Part shown: one piece after another, positions 23,291-34,156 of the stretch
Numbering within the stretch: position 1 is the stretch's first letter
How the letters are laid out: each line of letters opens with the position of its first letter
DNA from: Diogma glabrata
Taxonomy: Eukaryota; Arthropoda; Insecta; Diptera; Cylindrotomidae
DNA length: 64,000 bases
Direction of reading: 5' to 3'
NCBI GenBank assembly: GCA_963693315.1
Contig: OY856186.1
Location: 384,936,031 to 385,000,030, forward strand
The notes under the pieces: model-generated
Told to the model about the DNA's origin: nothing
What the model saw: the letters and a program-made list of their open reading frames with translations, nothing else
The model's database searches: none
Program-made: the position numbers and the translations under genes

Positions 23291-24949
23291 TTAACTTGCA
23301 AACTTCTTCAGGTTACTAGCGTGATATTTGGCAATATAGCCCCCATCTAAATCTTTTAACACGTACATCGAATCTCCAAGCTTCTTTTTTACAATAGCTT
23401 TCAGATATTGGGGAGCTAGTTTGGCGTTAAATCGTTCTACCAAGTTTGATTTCTTAAATGATTTACGTAGAACAACTTCACCCATAGCAAACTCAAATGG
23501 CCTGGTTCTCAAATTGTAATGTTTTGAGTATTTGGCATAGGCGTCCTTAAGGTTGTGTGTCACAACTTCCCTTACCTTTCCTAGTTTGAGTAGCCTATTG
23601 TCATCTACTACTTCCTCGTTGTTGACACTTCTTACTAGATCTTTACCCAGTTCCATTTCCTTGCCGAAATTAATAAAATAGGGCGTATGTTTTGTAGAAT
23701 CGTGTACTGCAGTTCTGATCGCACAGGCAATTTTAGCTTTATTAGTATCCCAGTTCCGTTGATCACCGTTGATGTACGCTCTCATGCTAGAGAGTATAAC
23801 CCTGTTGATCCGTTCGGCTGGATTAGATTGCGGATGGTATACAGCATTCAGCCAATGCTTAATAGAATATTCATGTAACATATTTTTGAATAATTTTGAT
23901 GCGAATTGGACACCGTTATCTGAAATTAAAACACTGGGAACTCCAAACATAAGGAACACATCATTTTCAAGAATATGGATAAGAGACCTAGTTTCTGCTC
24001 TTCTCACTGGCTTGAGAATACAAAATTTGCTAAAAACATCAACTATCACTAAAAGATACTGATTCCCACTCTTAGATCTTGGAAATGGCCCCATATAATC
24101 TACTGCTATCATTTCCCACGGACTAATAGCGATTTTTTGCTTACCCATCGGTACCTTGGAAGAAACATTAGGGTGTTTGTTCGCCTGACACTCACTACAC
24201 TTATTGACGTAGTCTTTTACTTGTCGATACATATTCGGCCAGTAATGCTTATGTTTAATTTTTTTATACGTTTTTGAAACTCCAAGATGAGCACCTAGTG
24301 GACTGTCATGGTATAATTGTAGAAGTTTATATCTCTGGTTCTCAGGAACGTAACATCTCCAGTCGGCACTATGTCCTATGTTCTTTGTATTGTGGCTGCA
24401 TATTTTAAACAAAGTATCTTCTTTGATTGTGAAATTTGGAAATTTAGCAGGATCTTGTAATATTTTGGCTTTGAGAATTTCATATTTTTCATCTTTTTCC
24501 TCTGAGCTTACCTCATTTACCTCCATTAGCCTAGATAATGCATCCGCGACGACATTTAGTTTACCCTTACGATGTTTTATTTCAAAGTCAAATTCTTGCA
24601 GTTTCAATGCCCATCGTGCTAGCTTAGACATAGGATCTTTTAAATTAATAAGCCATCGCAGAGAAGCATGATCTGTAATCACAGTGAATTTGATTCCTTC
24701 TATGTACGACCGAAACTTATGTATAGATCTGACAACAGCCAAGCATTCTCTTTCAGTAGCTGAGTACTTCCGTTCGGTGGGACTTAGTTTTTCTGAATAA
24801 TAGGCGATTATTCCTTCATTATCACCCTCTCCTTGTGTCAAAATTGCACCCATTCCTAGCTCTGATGCGTCACATTGGATAGTAAACGGTTTATTGTAAT
24901 CTGGTGTTTTTAACACTGGCGCTGTGACAAGGGCTGTCTTTAATTTCAA
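23291..24949 (-). CDS. pol C-terminal part: RNase H and integrase
   Basis: 552 codons, continuous with the upstream RT frame except for one TAG. RNase H carries D27 (QCDAS), E68 (TEREC), D93 (ITDHASL) and D136 (VVADALSR), the four carboxylates used to remove RNA from the RNA-DNA hybrid. The integrase has an HHCC zinc region (H214, H221, C251, C254) and a catalytic D, D, E set at about D284 (AVDYMGPF), D344 (LISDNGVQF) and E379 (NPAERINR). The C-terminal region includes PFEFAMGEVVLRK and LGDSMYVLKDLDGG. All catalytic residues are in place, so this part could be active if translated. The first methionine is simply the first after the TAG; initiation there is doubtful. Confidence 0.9.
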   Translation of the reverse strand: MKLKTALVTAPVLKTPDYNKPFTIQCDASELGMGAILTQGEGDNEGIIAYYSEKLSPTERKYSATERECLAVVRSIHKFRSYIEGIKFTVITDHASLRWLINLKDPMSKLARWALKLQEFDFEIKHRKGKLNVVADALSRLMEVNEVSSEEKDEKYEILKAKILQDPAKFPNFTIKEDTLFKICSHNTKNIGHSADWRCYVPENQRYKLLQLYHDSPLGAHLGVSKTYKKIKHKHYWPNMYRQVKDYVNKCSECQANKHPNVSSKVPMGKQKIAISPWEMIAVDYMGPFPRSKSGNQYLLVIVDVFSKFCILKPVRRAETRSLIHILENDVFLMFGVPSVLISDNGVQFASKLFKNMLHEYSIKHWLNAVYHPQSNPAERINRVILSSMRAYINGDQRNWDTNKAKIACAIRTAVHDSTKHTPYFINFGKEMELGKDLVRSVNNEEVVDDNRLLKLGKVREVVTHNLKDAYAKYSKHYNLRTRPFEFAMGEVVLRKSFKKSNLVERFNAKLAPQYLKAIVKKKLGDSMYVLKDLDGGYIAKYHASNLKKFAS

Positions 24950-24952
24950 TAA

Positions 24953-26395
24953 CTAAGATTGTGCTTCATCCGTCCAGATAAACTTTGTTTTTTCCTTCTT
25001 TAGTAGGTCACTGATTGGTGCTGTAATGGCGGAAAAATCTTTGATAAATCGACGATACCAGTTTGCCATTCCTAAAAGCCGTCTCACATCTTTGATATTC
25101 TTCGGGTGTGGCATATTCAATATGGGAGATATTTTTTCGGGGTCAGGTGCAAGCCCGTCTTCATCTAAAACATAACCCAAGTATCTCAGCTCTTTGACAC
25201 AGAATTTTGACTTATCAAGGCTTATGGATAAATTTGCATCTTTTAACCTTTTAGCTACTTCTTCTAATAAAAACAAATGTCTTTCGAATGTGGAAGATGT
25301 TATGATGATGTCATCAATGTAAACAAATACTTCCGGCTCTAAATCATGGCTCAAACACTTCTCTAATACCCGACACATTGTTTGTGCGCTATTACATAAG
25401 CCAAAAGGCATACGCTTGAACATAAAGTGTCCCCTTCCAGGAACAATGAATGCTGTTTTCGGTTGTGACGATGGCTCGAGTGGAACTTGCCAAAAAGCAT
25501 CTGATAAATCTATCGTAGACATGTATTTCGAAGATCTGATTTGCCCCAAAATTCCTCCAATATGCGGAAGTGGATAAGCATCTTTGACAGTTACTTGATT
25601 TAGCGCTCGTGCATCGAGACAGAGTCTTACTTTACCTGTTGGTTTTCGAACACATACCAGAGGGTTTGCCCACTCACTCTGAGTAACTTCTATAACACCT
25701 AAACTAAGTATCCTGTCAAGTTCTGCATCAACCTCTTTTTGTAAATAAGGTGACAGTGGGTAAGGTCGTTTAACAATTGGTTTTGCATTACCTGTATCGA
25801 TGATATGTGTGGCGAGATTAGTGCATCCTATTTCTCCCTCTTTCGAAGCTTTAAATTTTTGAATCGCTGCTTCTAGGTATTTTGTTTGTATGGAATCTAA
25901 ACTGGTTCGATTCTTGTTTTCTTGATGATCCAGTGCACTGCAATTCAATAGAATATCGCAAAACTTTCGTTTAATATCAAAACGTTCCCAAAAATCTATA
26001 CCTAAAATTAATGTTTTTGGGAGCGACGGAATAATGTATGTTGGTACAACTCTAATCATATTTAAAGCTTTGAACGGAATATCGACCATACTTACTGCTG
26101 GATGAATTGTTCCATCCACTGTTTTTATTGCTGTTGAGATTGGCTGGCCCGTTAAATTTAATTTCTTCAAAAGTTCTAGTCCACCGAGTCCAAGGATGGT
26201 ACAACTAGCTCCTGAGTCCATAAGACCTTTTAGTTGATATCCCAGAATCTCCACTTTAAGATACGGTCTATGGTCTTTTTGTAGGTTTACAATAGATGAC
26301 ATAACTGATAATTCTGGTTTTCTTACTTTGCTGGGTTCGATGGTTCCGGGTTCATCTGATGCCTTGCATTTATTGGAAGATCGGTGGCATCGCAT
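24953..26395 (-). CDS. pol N-terminal part: protease and reverse transcriptase
   Basis: 480 codons. Aspartic protease is marked by LMDSGASCTILG (D60-S61-G62) and a later ILGIDFWERF. RT shows CLDARALNQVTVKDAYPLPH, the catalytic STIDLSDAFWQVPL, the FMFKRMPFGLCNSAQT block and YIDD at 359-362, then the LGYVLDEDGLAPDP and LLGMANWYRRF tether. The frame ends at a TAG (24953-24955) right after WTDEAQS, where other gypsy elements continue without a break into RNase H. The pol frame is open upstream across the gag stop in the -1 frame, so the true start is probably by frameshifting rather than at the methionine at 26395. Confidence 0.92.
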   Translation of the reverse strand: MRCHRSSNKCKASDEPGTIEPSKVRKPELSVMSSIVNLQKDHRPYLKVEILGYQLKGLMDSGASCTILGLGGLELLKKLNLTGQPISTAIKTVDGTIHPAVSMVDIPFKALNMIRVVPTYIIPSLPKTLILGIDFWERFDIKRKFCDILLNCSALDHQENKNRTSLDSIQTKYLEAAIQKFKASKEGEIGCTNLATHIIDTGNAKPIVKRPYPLSPYLQKEVDAELDRILSLGVIEVTQSEWANPLVCVRKPTGKVRLCLDARALNQVTVKDAYPLPHIGGILGQIRSSKYMSTIDLSDAFWQVPLEPSSQPKTAFIVPGRGHFMFKRMPFGLCNSAQTMCRVLEKCLSHDLEPEVFVYIDDIIITSSTFERHLFLLEEVAKRLKDANLSISLDKSKFCVKELRYLGYVLDEDGLAPDPEKISPILNMPHPKNIKDVRRLLGMANWYRRFIKDFSAITAPISDLLKKEKTKFIWTDEAQS

Positions 26396-26424
26396 TTTTG
26401 TTCTTCCAATAATCCGTTTCCCGA

Positions 26425-28293
26425 CTAATCTTTTTCTTCACTATTGTGCTTTTTCTGTGAAGGATAGTTATTAGTATATGTCTTTCGTAAATGAAAATCC
26501 ACATGTCTCTTGCAGTCCTTCGCCGTTATACCCGAATTGCCGCATATATAGCAATAAACCTTGTATTGTGGTTTTAGACAGTTCCTATGCGAGTGTCCTA
26601 GCTCCTGACAGTTCCAACACTGCAGTCTTGTTGTTAAACCTTTGACTTCGTATTTTGGTCGATACCCTAGATTTGAATTGCGAAACTCTCTATCTCCTTG
26701 ATGTTGTAATGAACAAATATAATTACTCTCAATATCCTCGTCTTCAACTACGACATGTTCAGGGATGTTCTTCGGATTGCCAAAGTATTCTAATCTCTCA
26801 GCTTTTGGTTGATGTCTATCGAGGTTAAGATTGGAGCGTGATGTGAACCTACAATCTTCATACTGTTCATTTCGTCTATAACTAGCTGGTTCAATACAAT
26901 TAACGTTTTGATGTCGCATCGGACGTTTATATTGGTCATGTCCACTAATATTTTGTGAGTACGAAGGTTCCACCATCGAAGAATGTGGCAATTGCATCAT
27001 ACAAAGTCGCCGATCTGCCAACAGTTTGACTTCGTCCATTCTCTTGCACAACCGGATTATTCCATCTAATGTTGTCACATCTGTCATTGCCAAGTTATAA
27101 CTGTACTGTGGCAGCATATTTTTTTGGATAACGTAAACTTTAAAGTTTTCATCTAATGCAGGGTGGGCTCTACTAAACAAAATCTTTAAATCCGTAATAA
27201 AATTTGCAAAGGGTTCCGTACGTCCTTGTAACCGATTGAGAATTTCTTCTCTTAGAAGAAAATCATAATGTCGTGGAAGAAACTCTGCTTTTATGTTTTC
27301 GACAAACGCTCTCCAGTTATGAAAAGTACCCGCGCTACTCCAGAACCATTTCTCGGCTTTGCTCTTTAAAAGGAAGTGTATGTTCGCTAAAAGGGAATTC
27401 TCATCCACAGATTCACCTCGAGCATATACCTCAACTCTTGACAGAAATTCATTGAGAGATAATCCCTGGCCATCACCACTAAATTGTATGTTCCACTTAT
27501 AAATATTTCTGGTTCCACCTTGACGTGAAGTATATCCTTGCAACTGCAGTCTTTGATCATTAGAGTCTGACCGGTTGTTGTCTGTATTTCGTTGTTGTTC
27601 ATCGTCCGGGAGAAGAAAACTATGTTTCGATGCATTTCTAAAATTTGATACTAAATTTTCATTTAAATGATCATCAGAACGATGGTTAGGATTTAGAAAT
27701 GAAACATTAAGACTGTTAGATGAAAGTCTTCCTCTACCTCTTCCAACGTTGATTCTGTCAAATTGTTCTATTAAATTTGGCGATGCCTTGTCATTCTTTT
27801 CGCGTTCGATTGATGTTTGAATTCTTTGACTGGATTCTGCGGAAAATCTTCTAGCTGAACTAGGTTCGTTTGATCCTTCTTCCTCTATCAAATGCTCTGT
27901 CTGTTTTAATAACTGTTTAAGGCCTTCGAGGACCTCATTGTAACCTAAAAGCGTATTATCCTTCACTCTAAGTACCCGATTAACCCATAACCCTGTCCTT
28001 GATCTAATTATTGCCAAAAGATCCATATCCTTTTTGTTTTTGGCTAATTCAAATTCATCCGTCAACATAGCTAATATTGCACGCGCTTTATCTAATTCCT
28101 CTGTAGGGTTACTGAAGCTAAACAATGAAAACAAACCAGATTCCTTACTTTCTTTCGCTAAAGCATTTCTCAATGCAGATGTTTCGCTTCTTTTTGTGCC
28201 TAAACCCTCTACACCTCTGATGTGGAGTTCGTGTCTACGCTCTTCTTCACTTAAGTGTATGGGCTCATAAGCGTACTGATCACGAGTTGTCAT
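26425..28293 (-). CDS. Gag polyprotein
   Basis: 622 codons from an ATG at 28293. The N-terminal ~250 residues are charged and partly low complexity. A retrotransposon capsid-like helical region follows at about residues 270-420 (WNIQFSGDGQGLSLNEFLSR, KAEKWFWSS, NWRAFVENIKAEFLPR, RLQGRTEPFANFI). The C-terminus has a canonical zinc knuckle CWNCQELGHSHRNC at 559-572 and a second, altered one, CYICGNSGITAKDC at 581-594, which lacks the usual histidine. Gag packages element RNA into particles. The frame is uninterrupted. It stops 29 bases before the first ATG of pol; pol lies in the -1 frame. Confidence 0.93.
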   Translation of the reverse strand: MTTRDQYAYEPIHLSEEERRHELHIRGVEGLGTKRSETSALRNALAKESKESGLFSLFSFSNPTEELDKARAILAMLTDEFELAKNKKDMDLLAIIRSRTGLWVNRVLRVKDNTLLGYNEVLEGLKQLLKQTEHLIEEEGSNEPSSARRFSAESSQRIQTSIEREKNDKASPNLIEQFDRINVGRGRGRLSSNSLNVSFLNPNHRSDDHLNENLVSNFRNASKHSFLLPDDEQQRNTDNNRSDSNDQRLQLQGYTSRQGGTRNIYKWNIQFSGDGQGLSLNEFLSRVEVYARGESVDENSLLANIHFLLKSKAEKWFWSSAGTFHNWRAFVENIKAEFLPRHYDFLLREEILNRLQGRTEPFANFITDLKILFSRAHPALDENFKVYVIQKNMLPQYSYNLAMTDVTTLDGIIRLCKRMDEVKLLADRRLCMMQLPHSSMVEPSYSQNISGHDQYKRPMRHQNVNCIEPASYRRNEQYEDCRFTSRSNLNLDRHQPKAERLEYFGNPKNIPEHVVVEDEDIESNYICSLQHQGDREFRNSNLGYRPKYEVKGLTTRLQCWNCQELGHSHRNCLKPQYKVYCYICGNSGITAKDCKRHVDFHLRKTYTNNYPSQKKHNSEEKD

Positions 28294-29290
28294 GGTTACG
28301 ATCTAACGAAAACAAACTGTTCCAAAAAGTGCCTAGTAACAATCAAAATACTAAATTTTGAAATGCTGACCACAATTCAGAAATATCTAGATTAATTCAC
28401 CTTTACACAATTTATAAAGTCTGTTTATTGATTGAGTAGAATGCTAATGCAGGTAAACAAGTCCTAATATAATGCGTTCTAGAAAACAATTTAAGAAACA
28501 AACCAGCAAGAAGAACAGATAACTAAGAGACCACAATGACAACGTAATATATAATATATAGTTATAATAATATATCCAAATAAATTATAATATAAGCAAA
28601 TCAGTTGAAAAACGTATAATCACATTTGTATGTATAACAAAAAAAAGCGCAAATAAGATTCATGAATACACATTTATTGATAAGTTAACAGTAGTATATT
28701 AATTAAATTTTCTTTTATTTAACTATTCTCTTACTCAAAACGAATATATTGTAACGGTAATTAAAAAAAAAATAATATAAAATTTCCAGAAAAATAATGA
28801 GTTTATTTTACAAAATTTAGTAAAAAAGAAAAAAAAATCTTTATAGAAAAGAAAAATATAATGGTACCTTAAAACTTTTTTCCATCGATGTATATCTTAT
28901 CCTTCCATGTATCAGCTTGCTTCGATAGTAAATGCGTGACGTAATATTCCAAGTCACGTCGTATATATTTTCGTTGTTCTTTTTCAGTTTACTTAACCTT
29001 TTTTTGACACTTTTTAACAATATAAATATTTTTTTTTACAGTTCTTCTAAACACAAACACAAACATAAACTAATGAATACTATGACTTTAAACACTGAAC
29101 ACTAATTCACTAAAACAAACCCATAAACCATAATATTAAATTAACCGCATGCATTACTTCAACACTAATACACTAAATTACTAATATATTCACAAAAAAA
29201 ACAAAAAAAAAATCACAAATATAATGCAGAGCAAACAAAACCACAATTAACTAGCACATTAAACAAAGATGTGGTTTTTTCTGGTTGTGA
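28294..29290 (-). other. 5' leader of the gypsy element
   Basis: About 1 kb of AT-rich sequence between the primer binding site and the gag ATG, with no coding potential on the element strand. Such long leaders usually hold packaging signals; none can be pointed to. Confidence 0.6.
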
Positions 29291-29309
29291 TTCCCCGCAA
29301 GGGATGCCA
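29291..29309 (-). other. primer binding site of the gypsy element
   Basis: Two bases inside the 5' LTR the element strand reads TGGCATCCCTTGCGGGGAA. It starts with TGG, the complement of a tRNA CCA end, at the standard position. I did not identify the cognate tRNA. Confidence 0.7.
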
Positions 29310-29311
29310 AA

Positions 29312-30904
29312 TGTAACGAACCTTTGCCGCCACGCTTAAAAATTTTGGGGATCGGGCCTTTGTTTAATGCTGCTGGTAATATTATAAGTTTTGTTTCTCA
29401 AACAAAAATTTTTTCACTTAACAACACTATAAAAACAATACAGAACATAAACACAAATTAAACCCAAAATACACAATAAATTTCTATTATAACATTACGT
29501 TCAATTTATTCACTTGCATTTTTATATTTGATTTTTTTTTTAAATACAGTTTAAATTTTATTACACTAAATCTAAATTTTGACCTAACAAAAAAATAATA
29601 ATTTAATAAATTAGGTTTATTGTAAATAATTACGAAACTCAAAGAAAAAAATGTCTAACTTAATAAATATCATTACTCTTTTAACTTCAAATTAATTAAA
29701 TGAAATACACAAAAAAATAATAAATAGATAAAAATATATACTCAAAAATTTAACTTAACACTAATTTTAATAATTTAAACCACAAAAAATAAACCTATAA
29801 CACAAAATAATAATTAAATAAATAAATAAAATTTATACTCATTTTTTTCAATATATTGTTGACGTCCGGTATTATATTTTTTTTCTCCTTCTTCTGCCCA
29901 GATGTGACGCCGCCTTTTTGCCTCTTGAGAGAAACTTCAACCAAGATCGACGTAGAAGAGAAGATCCGAATTGAACAGCAGATCCAAATAGAATAGTTGA
30001 TCCAAACAGAATAGCTGATCCAAACAGAATAGTAGATCCAAATAGAATAGTAGATCCAAATAGAATAGCAGATCCAAATAGAATAGTTGATCCAAACAGA
30101 ATAGTAGATCCAAATAGAATAGTAGATCCAAATAGAATAGACCGAAGTACGATAAATTTCTGTTTATATAGCATTTTGGTTCATGAAACAGGTTTTCACA
30201 ATTTCCCCAATTAACATTTTTTTTTACAATTATTTCTCCTCTGTGGTGTGACCGTTCAACTGTATGTTGAATATATTTGTTTCATATAGAATAATTCGCC
30301 TAAATGTTGTTTCACCAAGCTTTTATCCAATCGGTTGTATTAATTAGGTTTGAATATTGGACGTTTTGTATAATTCGCCTAAATGTTTTCACCAAGCTTT
30401 TGATCAATCGGTTGTATTATTTATGTTTATGATATTGTGTTCCTTCGTCTATTATTGTTGATGGTCGAAACATTCCACACAATTTAACAGGTGACATTTT
30501 CATTAGCTATTGAATTCTCCCACACGCTAAAGGTTCTTCAAATACGTTTATCTGAGTTGCATCACAAATTCTCTTAGATTTCCTTGGTCTTTTTACTTCA
30601 GTGAGCTTTCATCGATTTCGAAAAGTTTTTTAACTATAGCAAAAAGTTTGATCACCACCCAAATCGGTCATTTATAAATATCCGTTCATTCAGAAAAGAA
30701 TCCAGTGTTCGTTGGAGACGTTAACATAGAAAAAATGAGTTTTGACGACTAGTTAACTTATAACCTAACAATTATATAAATTTAGCCCTGGTTTTAATTG
30801 GTTTAAATTATTAAAAGAAAGAAATGGATTTGTAAATTATAAAAAACAGAAAAATGGATTTTGATTCTACCATTCTATTCGGGTGTGTCCCGAAGAACGT
30901 TACA
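29312..30904 (-). repeat. 5' LTR (LTR B), 1593 bp
   Basis: Identical in length to LTR A and C. Against LTR C I see a single substitution (taaatatcc near 30677 versus taaatctcc). Because the 3' LTR differs more from both, LTR B and C are products of the segmental duplication, not of reverse transcription. Confidence 0.92.
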
Positions 30905-31421
30905 GAATCACTAAAAAAGGATGGAAGAAGGATGCAGTGTCTCATCAAACATAAAAACATAGTGAAAAAACAACGGCTGTTTTGTTGAAAACAACACCCA
31001 CTTTCCCACCCTTTGAACAACATACCTCAAAATCTAATAAGTTCTTTCTTATTTCTCTTTTTATGACGGAACCGTTGGAAAAGTTTCATCAAAATGGCCT
31101 CATAACCGTAGGTTTTAGTGTGTGTATAAAGACTCTTAAAAAAAAAAATACCGTAATTAACAAAACTATAGCAGGATTCCAAAATTATTACAAATATATT
31201 ACAAAAATCTTATCTATATAGTTTCAACCAAATTGAATGTCAAAACTTAGTGTTATTGAAGTTTCGCGCTTCACTTTGTCCTATTTTGAATATTCATGTA
31301 TATTCATGTAAACCGGTCAACATTTGCGGATCACATACATACCATATTTTCATCAAGAAATGATGCATATGCATTGTAAAAATGGGATTTGAAAACATAA
31401 AACTTAATTTTAAAAAAATAC
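30905..31421. repeat. duplicated genomic flank (copy 1)
   Basis: The 517 bp following LTR B are the same as the 517 bp following LTR C (38637-39153), starting gaatcactaaaaaagg. This is host sequence beyond the target duplication, carried along by the tandem duplication. No gene is seen in it; small frames such as 30982-31221 appear in both copies without any motif. Confidence 0.9.
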
Positions 31422-31444
31422 AAATACAATAAATTTTAATTAAA
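31422..31444. other. 23-bp filler at the duplication junction
   Basis: An AT-rich run matches neither side of the junction. To its left the sequence follows host flank; to its right, integrase. Filler of this kind is typical of end-joining repair. Confidence 0.8.
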
Positions 31445-32681
31445 TTCTGATCGCACAGGCAATTTTAGCTTTATTAGTATCCCAGTTCCGTTGATCACCG
31501 TTGATGTACGCTCTCATGCTAGAGAGTATAACCCTGTTGATCCGTTCGGCTGGATTAGATTGCGGATGGTATACAGCATTCAGCCAATGCTTAATAGAAT
31601 ATTCATGTAACATATTTTTGAATAATTTTGATGCGAATTGGACACCGTTATCTGAAATTAAAACACTGGGAACTCCAAACATAAGGAACACATCATTTTC
31701 AAGAATATGGATAAGAGACCTAGTTTCTGCTCTTCTCACTGGCTTGAGAATACAAAATTTGCTAAAAACATCAACTATCACTAAAAGATACTGATTCCCA
31801 CTCTTAGATCTTGGAAATGGCCCCATATAATCTACTGCTATCATTTCCCACGGACTAATAGCGATTTTTTGCTTACCCATCGGTACCTTGGAAGAAACAT
31901 TAGGGTGTTTGTTCGCCTGACACTCACTACACTTATTGACGTAGTCTTTTACTTGTCGATACATATTCGGCCAGTAATGCTTATGTTTAATTTTTTTATA
32001 CGTTTTTGAAACTCCAAGATGAGCACCTAGTGGACTGTCATGGTATAATTGTAGAAGTTTATATCTCTGGTTCTCAGGAACGTAACATCTCCAGTCGGCA
32101 CTATGTCCTATGTTCTTTGTATTGTGGCTGCATATTTTAAACAAAGTATCTTCTTTGATTGTGAAATTTGGAAATTTAGCAGGATCTTGTAATATTTTGG
32201 CTTTGAGAATTTCATATTTTTCATCTTTTTCCTCTGAGCTTACCTCATTTACCTCCATTAGCCTAGATAATGCATCCGCGACGACATTTAGTTTACCCTT
32301 ACGATGTTTTATTTCAAAGTCAAATTCTTGCAGTTTCAATGCCCATCGTGCTAGCTTAGACATAGGATCTTTTAAATTAATAAGCCATCGCAGAGAAGCA
32401 TGATCTGTAATCACAGTGAATTTGATTCCTTCTATGTACGACCGAAACTTATGTATAGATCTGACAACAGCCAAGCATTCTCTTTCAGTAGCTGAGTACT
32501 TCCGTTCGGTGGGACTTAGTTTTTCTGAATAATAGGCGATTATTCCTTCATTATCACCCTCTCCTTGTGTCAAAATTGCACCCATTCCTAGCTCTGATGC
32601 GTCACATTGGATAGTAAACGGTTTATTGTAATCTGGTGTTTTTAACACTGGCGCTGTGACAAGGGCTGTCTTTAATTTCAA
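31440..32681 (-). pseudogene. truncated RNase H-integrase (duplicate)
   Basis: 413 codons identical to the first 411 codons of 23291-24949, then one isoleucine and a TAA supplied by the filler. The break falls after the integrase catalytic core (all three acidic residues retained) but before the C-terminal domain, so an integrase made from this copy would lack its DNA-binding tail. Confidence 0.92.
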
Positions 32682-32684
32682 TAA

Positions 32685-34127
32685 CTAAGATTGTGCTTCA
32701 TCCGTCCAGATAAACTTTGTTTTTTCCTTCTTTAGTAGGTCACTGATTGGTGCTGTAATGGCGGAAAAATCTTTGATAAATCGACGATACCAGTTTGCCA
32801 TTCCTAAAAGCCGTCTCACATCTTTGATATTCTTCGGGTGTGGCATATTCAATATGGGAGATATTTTTTCGGGGTCAGGTGCAAGCCCGTCTTCATCTAA
32901 AACATAACCCAAGTATCTCAGCTCTTTGACACAGAATTTTGACTTATCAAGGCTTATGGATAAATTTGCATCTTTTAACCTTTTAGCTACTTCTTCTAAT
33001 AAAAACAAATGTCTTTCGAATGTGGAAGATGTTATGATGATGTCATCAATGTAAACAAATACTTCCGGCTCTAAATCATGGCTCAAACACTTCTCTAATA
33101 CCCGACACATTGTTTGTGCGCTATTACATAAGCCAAAAGGCATACGCTTGAACATAAAGTGTCCCCTTCCAGGAACAATGAATGCTGTTTTCGGTTGTGA
33201 CGATGGCTCGAGTGGAACTTGCCAAAAAGCATCTGATAAATCTATCGTAGACATGTATTTCGAAGATCTGATTTGCCCCAAAATTCCTCCAATATGCGGA
33301 AGTGGATAAGCATCTTTGACAGTTACTTGATTTAGCGCTCGTGCATCGAGACAGAGTCTTACTTTACCTGTTGGTTTTCGAACACATACCAGAGGGTTTG
33401 CCCACTCACTCTGAGTAACTTCTATAACACCTAAACTAAGTATCCTGTCAAGTTCTGCATCAACCTCTTTTTGTAAATAAGGTGACAGTGGGTAAGGTCG
33501 TTTAACAATTGGTTTTGCATTACCTGTATCGATGATATGTGTGGCGAGATTAGTGCATCCTATTTCTCCCTCTTTCGAAGCTTTAAATTTTTGAATCGCT
33601 GCTTCTAGGTATTTTGTTTGTATGGAATCTAAACTGGTTCGATTCTTGTTTTCTTGATGATCCAGTGCACTGCAATTCAATAGAATATCGCAAAACTTTC
33701 GTTTAATATCAAAACGTTCCCAAAAATCTATACCTAAAATTAATGTTTTTGGGAGCGACGGAATAATGTATGTTGGTACAACTCTAATCATATTTAAAGC
33801 TTTGAACGGAATATCGACCATACTTACTGCTGGATGAATTGTTCCATCCACTGTTTTTATTGCTGTTGAGATTGGCTGGCCCGTTAAATTTAATTTCTTC
33901 AAAAGTTCTAGTCCACCGAGTCCAAGGATGGTACAACTAGCTCCTGAGTCCATAAGACCTTTTAGTTGATATCCCAGAATCTCCACTTTAAGATACGGTC
34001 TATGGTCTTTTTGTAGGTTTACAATAGATGACATAACTGATAATTCTGGTTTTCTTACTTTGCTGGGTTCGATGGTTCCGGGTTCATCTGATGCCTTGCA
34101 TTTATTGGAAGATCGGTGGCATCGCAT
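32685..34127 (-). CDS. protease and reverse transcriptase (duplicate)
   Basis: The same 480-residue product as 24953-26395, with no amino-acid change, including the DSGA protease motif and YIDD. It ends at the same TAG. Confidence 0.9.
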   Translation of the reverse strand: MRCHRSSNKCKASDEPGTIEPSKVRKPELSVMSSIVNLQKDHRPYLKVEILGYQLKGLMDSGASCTILGLGGLELLKKLNLTGQPISTAIKTVDGTIHPAVSMVDIPFKALNMIRVVPTYIIPSLPKTLILGIDFWERFDIKRKFCDILLNCSALDHQENKNRTSLDSIQTKYLEAAIQKFKASKEGEIGCTNLATHIIDTGNAKPIVKRPYPLSPYLQKEVDAELDRILSLGVIEVTQSEWANPLVCVRKPTGKVRLCLDARALNQVTVKDAYPLPHIGGILGQIRSSKYMSTIDLSDAFWQVPLEPSSQPKTAFIVPGRGHFMFKRMPFGLCNSAQTMCRVLEKCLSHDLEPEVFVYIDDIIITSSTFERHLFLLEEVAKRLKDANLSISLDKSKFCVKELRYLGYVLDEDGLAPDPEKISPILNMPHPKNIKDVRRLLGMANWYRRFIKDFSAITAPISDLLKKEKTKFIWTDEAQS

Positions 34128-34156
34128 TTTTGTTCTTCCAATAATCCGTTTCCCGA

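Larger units (their letters stand above)
20596..30904 (-). mobile_element. near-intact Ty3/gypsy LTR retrotransposon (10.3 kb)
   Basis: It is bounded by two 1593-bp LTRs (20596-22188 and 29312-30904) and GAAT duplications, with a primer binding site at 29291-29309, gag (28293-26425) and pol (26395-23291). The LTRs are unusually long for an insect gypsy element. The gag-pol gap of 29 bases and the shift in frame (pol is -1 relative to gag and open across the gag stop) suggest programmed -1 frameshifting. The only clear defect is a TAG between RT and RNase H. The LTRs differ at about half a dozen positions, so insertion is young but not the most recent event. The lineage is Ty3/gypsy by RT-RNase H-integrase order; Osvaldo/Ulysses-like affinity is a guess from the long LTRs. 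Confidence 0.9.

Noticed and set aside
23687..24671. Plus-strand frames of 63-97 codons within pol
   Set aside because: They are antisense shadows of the conserved RNase H-integrase frame; the same shadows recur in the duplicate.
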